This document shows positions 1-5,029 of a stretch of 5,030 nt of DNA, piece after piece. This DNA is from Acidimicrobiia bacterium (GTDB lineage Bacteria > Actinomycetota > Acidimicrobiia > Spongiisociales > SHLN01): contig JABDOU010000290.1 in assembly GCA_013043085.1 (NCBI GenBank), forward strand, positions 1-5,030, in the 5' to 3' direction. Both the position numbers and the translations under genes were made by a program. The notes under the pieces are model-generated. The model had not been told where the DNA came from. It saw nothing but the letters and a program-made list of their open reading frames with translations, and made no database searches. Position 1 is the first letter of the stretch; the number at the start of each line of letters is the position of its first letter.

Positions 1-92
1 AACAACATCGCGACGGCTAGAAGAGTGATAACTGCCGTCAGGCCAAGGATGTGCTTTGCGTGGTCGACAATAAGGCCGGCTAGTCGATCCAA
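1..92 (-). CDS. N-terminal fragment of a membrane protein, possibly an MMPL/RND-family transporter
   Basis: This minus-strand gene starts inside the window and runs off the left edge, so only the first 30 residues are visible. They begin MDRLAGLIVDHAKHILGL and run straight into a hydrophobic stretch (about residues 15-30) that looks like a first membrane helix. A short amphipathic start with His/Lys residues followed at once by a helix is typical of MMPL/RND exporters, which begin this way before a large extracytoplasmic loop. That family call is inference from 30 residues; another polytopic membrane protein is possible. The start was chosen because a perfect GGAGG (minus strand, positions 104-100) lies 7 nt before a TTG codon at 92-90, and no ATG or GTG in frame is as well placed. 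It is transcribed divergently from the YciI-family gene. I am fairly sure that it is coding, less sure of the product. Confidence 0.55.
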   Translation of the reverse strand, partial: MDRLAGLIVDHAKHILGLTAVITLLAVAML

Positions 93-99
93 ACCAGGT

Positions 100-104
100 C
101 CTCC
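100..104 (-). promoter_or_regulatory. Shine-Dalgarno site fixing a TTG start
   Basis: Read on the minus strand this is GGAGG, a perfect match to the core ribosome-binding sequence, with 7 nt before the TTG at 92-90. It decides the start of the left-edge membrane protein gene, which would otherwise lack an obvious initiation codon. Confidence 0.6.
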
Positions 105-233
105 AAATATGATCGAGTCTCGTGACCTTACCTACGACGATGTAGCCAACCCCCGGACAATGGATCCGTGCTGTCGAGTTGCGGCGAGTTACACGTGGAT
201 TGGCGGCTAGCTGTGGCGACCGGGACGTTGACC

Positions 234-249
234 ATGATGTGATGATGTG
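234..249. repeat. Two-copy tandem 8-mer ATGATGTG
   Basis: ATGATGTG occurs twice with no gap, at 234-241 and 242-249, in the divergent intergenic region. It is too short to call a minisatellite. It could be a direct-repeat protein-binding site or chance. Confidence 0.4.
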
Positions 250-401
250 ATTGGTTGAGCCCTCCCGATGAGAATGTGGGAGGTGAACGTCTCGCTGCTC
301 AAGGCGGACTTTTGCCATACGCTAGATCCGGGCATCCGAATGAACCGCTCACACGATAGGGTCGCGGTCGTATGGATGATCGTGCTCTGAATCAGGGTTG
401 G

Positions 402-413
402 ACGGTGCACCGT
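402..413. promoter_or_regulatory. 12-bp perfect palindrome, possible operator
   Basis: ACGGTGCACCGT reads the same on both strands. It lies about 60 nt upstream of the YciI-family start and about 25 nt before the TAACGT that could be its -10 box, close to where a -35 element or an overlapping repressor site would fall. No specific regulator is recognised. The operator role is inference from symmetry and position. Confidence 0.35.
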
Positions 414-438
414 GCGGTTCCTGTCACCTCCATCTGGT

Positions 439-455
439 AACGTCGAAACGACGTT
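439..455. promoter_or_regulatory. 7-bp inverted repeat with 3-nt spacer in the YciI leader
   Basis: AACGTCG, AAA, CGACGTT forms a perfect inverted repeat. In RNA the stem could extend by a U-G and a G-C pair, to 437-457. It begins within the candidate -10 TAACGT (438-443) and ends just before the purine-rich ribosome site. It could therefore act as a repressor operator over the promoter or as a small hairpin affecting translation. It does not match the SOS-box pattern I know for actinobacteria (GAAC-N4-GTTC). Confidence 0.4.
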
Positions 456-473
456 GCGAGGAAGGAAGAAACT

Positions 474-782
474 ATGGCGACGAATTACGTCCTGCTCTAC
501 AAAGGTGGCGCAGGCATGGACCGTTCCGAAGAAGACGCCAACGCCGTTATGGAGGCGTGGGGAATGTGGTACGGCAAGCTCGGAGACGCGATCGTCGACG
601 GCGGCAACCCGTTCAGTCAATCGATGGCAATGACCAGCGACGGCAACACCGACCCTTCAGGCATTACCGGCTACACCGTCATCTCGGCCGACGATATGGC
701 TGGGGCCCAGGCCCTGGTGAAGGACCACCCACACCTGGACGATGGCGGTACCGTCGAGGTCTACGAGACGTTCGAGATGTAA
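474..782 (+). CDS. YciI-family (YCII-related domain) small protein
   Basis: This is a 102-residue soluble protein with a ferredoxin-like alpha+beta fold typical of the YCII-related (DGPF) family. The first strand is the hydrophobic MATNYVLLYKGG. A helix with a Trp-rich stretch follows (EAWGMWYGKLGDAIVDGG, residues 27-44). The C-terminal part, HPHLDDGGTVEVYETFEM, has the His-Pro and acidic residues and the final VEVYE strand common in the family. There is no signal peptide or membrane helix. Related proteins are often of unknown role; some resemble chlorodismutase-like or muconolactone-isomerase-like enzymes, and some sit beside ECF sigma factors, but no sigma gene is seen here. The ATG start is supported by a purine-rich ribosome site (AAGGA at 462-466, 7 nt away). 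It appears monocistronic, ending just before a strong terminator. The family call is good; the biochemical function is unknown. Confidence 0.85.
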   Translation: MATNYVLLYKGGAGMDRSEEDANAVMEAWGMWYGKLGDAIVDGGNPFSQSMAMTSDGNTDPSGITGYTVISADDMAGAQALVKDHPHLDDGGTVEVYETFEM

Positions 783-804
783 TTCGTTTCGGGAGCAGGC
801 AACC

Positions 805-829
805 GGAGCCCCCGACTCGGGGGCTCTTT
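805..829 (+). terminator. Intrinsic terminator of the YciI-family gene
   Basis: GAGCCCCC (806-813) pairs perfectly with GGGGGCTC (819-826) around a GACTC loop. A ninth G-C pair leaves a 3-nt loop, and a G-U pair closes the base. The stem is followed by a short T run (827-829). It lies 23 nt after the stop codon. The T tract is short, but such U-poor GC-rich stems are usual in actinobacteria. Confidence 0.8.
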
Positions 830-1141
830 GCTATTGGCACGATGAAGGCAACTGCGCCGACGCCGTCGAACCGGAAGGCTTTGTTGCAAGATCCACAAAT
901 CGAACCAGCATGGTCGGCTTTTCAAATGGAACCGTCGGTTGGCTCACCAACAACCGTGACAGGATCGCCTATGTCGTATTCTTCTCGAACGAGGCAAGGG
1001 CCTCGCCGGTTTCGTTGCCTTCCAGCACGAAGAAGGCAACGCCGGCATTGAAGTTCATGCGGACGAACGTGGATATAGCTACCAACCTGAGAACCCCGGT
1101 CAGGACAGAATCCGGCGGCTGTGGCTGACGATCAGTTCAGC

Positions 1142-1190
1142 AAAAACGCTCGATGGTGTGCTCGCTCCTTGACGTTCACATTCGAGCGTT
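1142..1190 (-). terminator. Left-facing terminator-like stem
   Basis: AACGCTCGA (1145-1153) is perfectly complementary to TCGAGCGTT (1182-1190). Inside, TGTG (1157-1160) can also pair with CACA (1177-1180) past a small bulge. Read on the minus strand the stem ends in a run of five T (positions 1146-1142), as an intrinsic terminator would. No minus-strand gene lies to its right, so it would stop only antisense transcription from the ettA region. It could instead be a protein-binding site or chance. Confidence 0.3.
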
Positions 1191-1234
1191 CAAGCGTACA
1201 AGGAATCGGCTCTTGTCGGAGGGCTTTGGTGGCG

Positions 1235-1253
1235 GACCGGCCGCGAACCGGTC
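1235..1253. promoter_or_regulatory. Inverted repeat GACCGG-N7-CCGGTC upstream of ettA
   Basis: GACCGG (1235-1240) and CCGGTC (1248-1253) are perfect complements separated by 7 nt. The element ends 43 nt before the ettA GTG and 29 nt before the candidate -10 TAGCCT, so it lies near or just upstream of where a -35 region would be. It could be an operator. No family is recognised. Confidence 0.3.
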
Positions 1254-1282
1254 TTGTTCGCATCCAACTGACGGCCGCCGAT

Positions 1283-1288
1283 TAGCCT
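1283..1288 (+). promoter_or_regulatory. Candidate -10 element for leaderless ettA transcript
   Basis: TAGCCT matches TANNNT and lies 8 nt before the GTG at 1297, where transcription would start at or next to the initiation codon. There is no Shine-Dalgarno match between it and the start, which favours a leaderless mRNA. No clear -35 is seen. Confidence 0.4.
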
Positions 1289-1296
1289 GCCGCCTC

Positions 1297-2991
1297 GTGA
1301 GCGCGCAGTACATCTACACCATGCACAAACTGGGTCGGTTCTACCCGCCCGACCGGGATGTGCTGAAGGACATCAACCTGTCGTTTTTTCCGGGTGCCAA
1401 GATCGGTGTGCTCGGTCCAAATGGTGCCGGCAAATCATCGCTTCTGAAGATCATGGCCGGCCGTGACGATGGATTCACGGGCGACGCGCGTCTGACCCCG
1501 GGTTTCTCGGTCGGCTTGCTCGAGCAAGAGCCGCAGCTCGATCCGAACAAGGATGTGCAGGGCAACGTCATGGACGGGGTCGGCGAGGTCGCGGCCTTAC
1601 TGGTCGAATACGAAGAGGTGCTGGCCGGATGGGCTGATCCCGAAGCCGACTACGAGAAGCTAGGAGAACGCCAGGCCGATGTCGAGGCCAAGATCGAATC
1701 CGCCAAGGCGTGGGACCTCCAGCGGAACATCGAAATCGCCATGGACGCGCTCCGGCTTCCACCTGGAGACGCAGACGTAACGGCACTCTCGGGAGGCGAG
1801 CGACGCCGGGTCGCCCTGTGTCGTCTGCTCCTCAGTCGTCCCGACCTGTTGTTGCTCGACGAACCGACCAACCATCTCGATGCAGAATCTGTCGCATGGC
1901 TAGAGCGTTTCTTGAAGGATTACGAAGGCACCGTCGTCGCTATCACTCACGACCGCTATTTCCTCGACAATGTCGCAGGCTGGATTCTCGAACTGGACCG
2001 GGGCAGAGGAATCCCGTTCGAAGGCAACTACAGCAGTTGGCTCGAGCAGAAGCAGGCCCGGCTCGACTCGGAAGACCGGAAAGATCGAGCGAGGGCCGCA
2101 ACCCTGAAGCGAGAACTCGAATGGGTTCGGATGTCTCCGAAAGCCCGGCAGTCGAAAGGAAAAGCTCGTCTCAATTCTTACGAGGAGTTGCTGGCCGAGT
2201 CCAAAGCTGCTGATGGTCGGATCAACAAGCTCGAGATATCGATCCCCGCAAACCAGCGATTGGGTGATGTGGTCATCGTCGCCGAGCACGTACGCAAGGG
2301 ATTTGGCGAGAAACTGCTCATCGAAGATCTCTCCTTCATTCTTCCGCCCGCAGGGATCGTTGGAGTGATTGGTGCGAACGGTGCGGGCAAAACGACGCTA
2401 TTTCGCATGATTGTCGATGCATATCAGAACGCGGGCAGCGAACAGCCGGACAACGGAACGCTGACTGTTGGGCCAACGGTCGAGCTTGCATACGTGGACC
2501 AGAGCCGGGATACGCTCGATGGTTCCAAGACCGTATTCGAAGAGATCACGGGTGGGACAGAGCACGTGAATCTCGGTGGTCGTGAGATGCACAGTCGCGC
2601 CTATGTCGCTGGATTCAACTTCAAAGGTTCAGACCAGCAGAAGAAAGTCGGCGAACTCTCAGGAGGCGAAAGAAACCGGGTCCACCTTGCCAAGGTGCTC
2701 AAATCAGGCGGCAACGTGCTGTTGTTGGATGAACCAACGAACGACCTCGACGTTGACACGCTTCGCGCATTGGAGGACGGCCTCGAGAATTACGCCGGAT
2801 GTGCCGTCATCATCAGCCATGATCGATGGTTCCTCGACAGAGTCGCCACCCACGTTCTGGCGTTCGAGGGTGATTCACAGGTGAGATGGTTCGAGGGCAA
2901 CTTCACTGAGTACGCCGATTTCATGAAACGAGAACTGGGAGCAGAGGCGATGCGCCCCCATCGCATCTCGTACAAGCCGCTGGTCAGGTAG
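1297..2991 (+). CDS. ettA: Energy-dependent translational throttle protein EttA (ABC-F ATPase)
   Basis: EttA is a cytoplasmic ABC-F protein that binds the ribosomal E site beside the P-site tRNA and gates entry into elongation according to ATP/ADP level; it is not a transporter. The 564 residues compare with about 555 in E. coli. Domain 1 has Walker A GPNGAGKSS (40-48), signature LSGGE (164-168), Walker B LLLLDEP (184-190, catalytic Glu189) and switch His218. The arm insertion lies at about 95-140. The linker that contacts P-site tRNA (about 250-320) keeps the hallmark RQSKGKARL (284-292). Domain 2 has Walker A GANGAGKTT (359-367), LSGGE (454-458), Glu479 and His508. No membrane helix is present. 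The GTG at 1297 was chosen because VSAQYIYTMHKLGR aligns with the usual MAQFVYTMHRVGK start; the open frame extends to 1153 but those residues look unrelated. Domain 2 seems to hold a few extra residues near 373-384. The next gene starts 32 nt downstream. Confidence 0.95.
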   Translation: MSAQYIYTMHKLGRFYPPDRDVLKDINLSFFPGAKIGVLGPNGAGKSSLLKIMAGRDDGFTGDARLTPGFSVGLLEQEPQLDPNKDVQGNVMDGVGEVAALLVEYEEVLAGWADPEADYEKLGERQADVEAKIESAKAWDLQRNIEIAMDALRLPPGDADVTALSGGERRRVALCRLLLSRPDLLLLDEPTNHLDAESVAWLERFLKDYEGTVVAITHDRYFLDNVAGWILELDRGRGIPFEGNYSSWLEQKQARLDSEDRKDRARAATLKRELEWVRMSPKARQSKGKARLNSYEELLAESKAADGRINKLEISIPANQRLGDVVIVAEHVRKGFGEKLLIEDLSFILPPAGIVGVIGANGAGKTTLFRMIVDAYQNAGSEQPDNGTLTVGPTVELAYVDQSRDTLDGSKTVFEEITGGTEHVNLGGREMHSRAYVAGFNFKGSDQQKKVGELSGGERNRVHLAKVLKSGGNVLLLDEPTNDLDVDTLRALEDGLENYAGCAVIISHDRWFLDRVATHVLAFEGDSQVRWFEGNFTEYADFMKRELGAEAMRPHRISYKPLVR

Positions 2992-3010
2992 AGCGGTCAC
3001 GATCAGGCGG

Positions 3011-3016
3011 TACCCT
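3011..3016 (+). promoter_or_regulatory. Candidate -10 element for leaderless spermidine-synthase-like gene
   Basis: TACCCT matches TANNNT and lies 7 nt before the ATG at 3024, the spacing expected if transcription starts at the A of ATG. The only purine-rich stretch, AGGCGG at 3005-3010, is 13 nt from the ATG and too far to be a good ribosome site. No -35 is evident. Confidence 0.4.
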
Positions 3017-3023
3017 CACGCCG

Positions 3024-4469
3024 ATGAGTGATGGAACCGCCCGTTTTCTGGTATTCACGAGTGCCGCCGCCATTCTGGTTCTCGAAATCATGGCCGGCAG
3101 ACTCATGGCACCCTTCACAGGCGTCACCCTGGAGAGCTTCACGGCAATCATCGGAACAGTGCTGGCCGGGATCAGTCTCGGTAGTTGGGCGGGGGGTCGC
3201 ATGGCCGACACGTATGACCCCGCTCGTCTGATCGGGCCTGCCTTCTTGCTCGGTGGCATTCTGGCGATGCTGAGCGGACCGCTCATCCAGTGGCTGGGTC
3301 CGCCCCTGCGGGGCGGCACCTCGCTGAATGCCGTAGTACTGGCCGGTCTCGCGTTTTTCGTTCCAGCGATGGTGCTGAGCGGGATCACACCGATGGTGAT
3401 CAAACTGCGGCTGGCCGATCTCGACGACACCGGAAAAGTTGTGGGAAGGATGTCGGCATTCGGAACTGCAGGGGCAATTGCAGGGACATTCATCACCGGC
3501 TTTCTGTTGGTCGCGGCGTTTCCTTCCCGGTTCGTGCTCCTGGGCCTCGGCGGTGTCCTGATTCTTCTGGGTCTTTGGAGCGCTATCTCCTCTGGCGGCA
3601 GCAAAGTTTTGCTCCCCGGTGTTCTGGTCGCGGTCGCCTCTGGAGCGTTGACCGCAACCGTGTCCGGCATATGTCAGATCGAGAGCGCTTATTCGTGTAT
3701 TGAGGTCGTGGAAGCATCGGAAACGGGTCGGCTCCTGTTGATGGACAGCGTGCGCCATTCGTTCGTCGATATTGCCGACCCGACCCATCTGGAGTTTCGC
3801 TACGCGCGGGTCTTCGGAGATGTCATACTCACACAAACGGACGGCACGCAGGATGCGCTCTATATCGGTGGAGGGGGATTCACGTTTCCCCAATGGTTGA
3901 AGGCGGTTCGGCCCGGTAGTACCAATACGGTTCTGGAACTCGATCGGGCGCTCCCGGATATCGCACACGAGCGACTCGGCCTGGATCCGGGAGAAGTTGA
4001 TCGGCTCGAGCTAGGTGACGCGCGGATTTCTGTAGCCAAGGTACCTGCAGCATCGATCGATCTCGTGGTTGCCGACGCGTTCGGTGGCCTGGTGACGCCA
4101 TGGCATCTCACGACGCTCGAGTTCAACCGCGATGTCAAGCGGACCATGAGGCCCGATGCCATCCTGGTCATGAACCTCATCGATTACCCTCCCGTCGATT
4201 TCGGTCGCGCCGAAGTCGCCACACTTCAGTCGACTTTCGGCCACGTTGCGGTGATCGCACCACCGGACTACTTCACAAACCGCCGGGGTGGCAACTTCGT
4301 GGTTGTGGCGTCGGATGCCGAGATTGACACGCTCGCCATAGCAAAGGAGCTGGATCGTCGAGACGGCGATGAGGTCGTGCTCGAAGCACTCGCTCTGGCC
4401 GAATGGGTGGGATCAGCTCGGCTGTTGACAGATGATTATGCACCGGTCGATCAGCTCATCTCTCGTTGA
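3024..4469 (+). CDS. Membrane-fused spermidine-synthase-like protein (fused MFS/spermidine synthase family)
   Basis: This is a 481-residue two-part protein. Residues 1-215 hold about seven hydrophobic helices (about 7-29, 37-58, 68-92, 101-127, 146-166, 168-188, 195-214), as in 'fused MFS/spermidine synthase' proteins. Residues 220-481 form a cytoplasmic Rossmann-type domain related to polyamine aminopropyltransferases. It opens with DSVRHSFVDIADPTHLEF (241-258), then has the nucleotide-binding loop YIGGGGFTF (280-288), the acidic strand end LELD (304-307), GDAR (331-334), the catalytic-type Asp in VVADAFGG (348-355), and the closing motif LLTDDYAPV (467-475). True spermidine synthases are soluble, about 280-300 residues, and usually paired with SpeD, which is absent here. 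The substrate is therefore unknown and may not be a polyamine. The ATG at 3024 is 32 nt after ettA, and the VOC gene follows after 13 nt. The family call is firm; the reaction is not. Confidence 0.85.
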   Translation: MSDGTARFLVFTSAAAILVLEIMAGRLMAPFTGVTLESFTAIIGTVLAGISLGSWAGGRMADTYDPARLIGPAFLLGGILAMLSGPLIQWLGPPLRGGTSLNAVVLAGLAFFVPAMVLSGITPMVIKLRLADLDDTGKVVGRMSAFGTAGAIAGTFITGFLLVAAFPSRFVLLGLGGVLILLGLWSAISSGGSKVLLPGVLVAVASGALTATVSGICQIESAYSCIEVVEASETGRLLLMDSVRHSFVDIADPTHLEFRYARVFGDVILTQTDGTQDALYIGGGGFTFPQWLKAVRPGSTNTVLELDRALPDIAHERLGLDPGEVDRLELGDARISVAKVPAASIDLVVADAFGGLVTPWHLTTLEFNRDVKRTMRPDAILVMNLIDYPPVDFGRAEVATLQSTFGHVAVIAPPDYFTNRRGGNFVVVASDAEIDTLAIAKELDRRDGDEVVLEALALAEWVGSARLLTDDYAPVDQLISR

Positions 4470-4470
4470 G

Positions 4471-4476
4471 TAGGGT
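4471..4476 (+). promoter_or_regulatory. Candidate -10 element or ribosome site before the VOC gene
   Basis: TAGGGT matches TANNNT and lies 6 nt before the ATG at 4483, compatible with a leaderless transcript. The overlapping GGTGA (4474-4478) could instead pair with the 16S rRNA tail, with 4 nt to ATG 4483 or 7 nt to ATG 4486, so this case is ambiguous. Confidence 0.3.
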
Positions 4477-4482
4477 GACCGG

Positions 4483-4839
4483 ATGATGGATCCGCGCAAC
4501 GACCGCATTGACTACGTTGAAATCGCAACCCGTGACGTAGCTGCATCGAAGCAATTCTTCGCCAATCTCGTTGATTGGGAGTTTGTTGACTACGGGGAGG
4601 ACTATGCGTCTTTCCATGACGGACATATTGACGGAGGCTTCGGACTCGGAGAACCGGGCGCAGGCACGCTTCCGGTGCTGTTCATGGAGGATCTCGTCAG
4701 CTCCAGAACCAGGGTCCTCGAGCTTGGAGGCGTGATCACAAAGGACATATTCTCGTTCCCGGGCGGCCACCGGTTCGAATTCACCGACCCGGGTGGGGCC
4801 GGTTTCGGCATCTGGTCGGACAAGCACGATCCCGGCTAG
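4483..4839 (+). CDS. VOC-family protein (glyoxalase/bleomycin resistance/dioxygenase fold)
   Basis: This is a 118-residue soluble protein with the paired beta-alpha-beta-beta-beta modules of the vicinal oxygen chelate superfamily. Module 1 starts with DYVEIATRDVAASKQFF (10-26), where the usual first metal-ligand position carries Glu13 rather than the common His, followed by a LVDWEF strand. Module 2 ends with the characteristic HRFEFTDPGGAGFGIW (96-111), where Glu99 is at the usual last ligand position. One VOC domain of this size normally works as a homodimer. Members include glyoxalases, dioxygenases, and fosfomycin- or bleomycin-resistance proteins; nothing here picks one, and many single-domain members are uncharacterised. 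Two starts are possible, ATG 4483 and ATG 4486. It begins 13 nt after the spermidine-synthase-like gene and could be cotranscribed with it. It converges on the septum-formation-like gene. Confidence 0.85.
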   Translation: MMDPRNDRIDYVEIATRDVAASKQFFANLVDWEFVDYGEDYASFHDGHIDGGFGLGEPGAGTLPVLFMEDLVSSRTRVLELGGVITKDIFSFPGGHRFEFTDPGGAGFGIWSDKHDPG

Positions 4840-4860
4840 GCCGCGAAATCGCCTGGCCTG
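4837..4860. terminator. Hairpin in the convergent gap after the VOC gene
   Basis: AGGCC (4838-4842) pairs with GGCCT (4855-4859). Inside, GCG (4843-4845) pairs with CGC (4850-4852) around an AAAT loop, with CT (4853-4854) bulged. It overlaps the VOC stop codon and lies between convergent genes, where a terminator is expected. There is no T tract, so this is only a possible terminator. Confidence 0.35.
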
Positions 4861-4918
4861 AATCTCGCAACCTGCCTGGAACATGATTGCCCGGGAGCTG
4901 GTGAACCGTGCGGTTGCG

Positions 4919-5029
4919 TCACAGGCCTGAGTTTCTCACGCTTCTGGTGAGTTGCGATCCGTCCATCGTGAACAACAGACAGTTGGCTTCGCGATCGTCC
5001 CAGTCCTCCCAACCTTCCTCAACCGGATA
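4919..5029 (-). CDS. C-terminal fragment of a septum-formation-family protein
   Basis: This is the last 36 codons of a minus-strand gene that enters from the right edge and stops at TGA (minus strand, 4921-4919). The visible residues run YPVEEGWEDWDDREANC, then LLFTMDGSQLTRSVRNSGL. The pattern Pro-x-Glu-Glu-x-Trp, then Asp-Arg-Glu-x-x-Cys, then a short strand and Gly-Ser/Thr-x-Arg-x-Ser-Gly near the C-terminus is what I know from 'septum formation' domain proteins of actinobacteria. These are secreted or membrane-anchored, often with a DUF4190-like membrane region, and their precise role is unclear. The Cys would pair with another Cys outside the window. The call rests on pattern memory of a short tail, so the frame is more certain than the family. 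Confidence 0.55.
   Translation of the reverse strand, partial: YPVEEGWEDWDDREANCLLFTMDGSQLTRSVRNSGL

Larger units (their letters stand above)
93..473. other. Divergent intergenic region with several symmetric elements
   Basis: These 381 bases separate two divergently transcribed genes. I see no convincing gene here; a 40-codon frame from ATG 268 has no ribosome site and no recognisable product. The region holds a tandem repeat of ATGATGTG (234-241 and 242-249), a hairpin with 6-bp arms (261-266 and 278-283), a 12-bp perfect palindrome (402-413) and a 7-bp inverted repeat (439-455). Promoters for both flanking genes should lie here, but no -35/-10 pair stands out. TAACGT at 438-443 fits the actinobacterial -10 pattern TANNNT and would give a short leader for the rightward gene. 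Confidence 0.5.
830..1296. other. Long gap without a confident gene, upstream of ettA
   Basis: These 467 bases lie between the YciI terminator and the ettA start. No tRNA or insertion sequence is apparent. The sequence around 831-1172 has coding-like composition in two plus-strand frames that would join at about 993 if one G were missing from the DNA. Read that way it gives a continuous protein of roughly 110 residues ending at the TGA at 1170-1172, but I do not recognise it. A minus-strand 29-codon frame covers part of the same stretch. Further right are an interrupted 9-bp inverted repeat (1145-1190) and a 6-bp GC-rich inverted repeat (1235-1253). A frame continuous with ettA reaches back to GTG at 1153, but the extra 48 residues do not resemble EttA. 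Confidence 0.4.

Noticed and set aside
268..389. 40-codon plus-strand frame in the divergent region
   Set aside because: It has no ribosome site before ATG 268, an unremarkable product and no clear codon pattern.
207..620. 137-codon minus-strand open frame
   Set aside because: It overlaps the well-supported YciI gene on the other strand and the intergenic symmetric elements, has no ribosome site, and its protein resembles no family.
398..1051. 217-codon plus-strand open frame
   Set aside because: It runs through the YciI gene in a different frame and across its terminator. Its Arg-rich product is typical of an out-of-frame reading of GC-rich DNA.
1169..1174. TTGACG as a -35 element for ettA
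   Set aside because: The nearest -10-like sequence is 22 nt away (1197-1202), too far for a normal promoter, and it lies within the loop of an inverted repeat.
1153..1296. 48-residue N-terminal extension of EttA
   Set aside because: The extension does not resemble EttA, crosses an inverted repeat, and the usual EttA start aligns at GTG 1297.
2576..2884. 102-codon plus-strand frame inside ettA
   Set aside because: It is an out-of-frame reading of the conserved second ATPase domain.
3003..3968. Long minus-strand open frames opposite the spermidine-synthase-like gene (3003-3968 and 2984-3670)
   Set aside because: They mirror a clear gene with membrane helices and conserved motifs. Their products are Gln/Arg/Pro-rich and low in complexity, as expected for antisense frames.
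4425..4430. Perfect -35 consensus TTGACA
   Set aside because: It encodes part of the conserved LLTDDYAP motif, and no -10-like hexamer lies 16-18 nt downstream.
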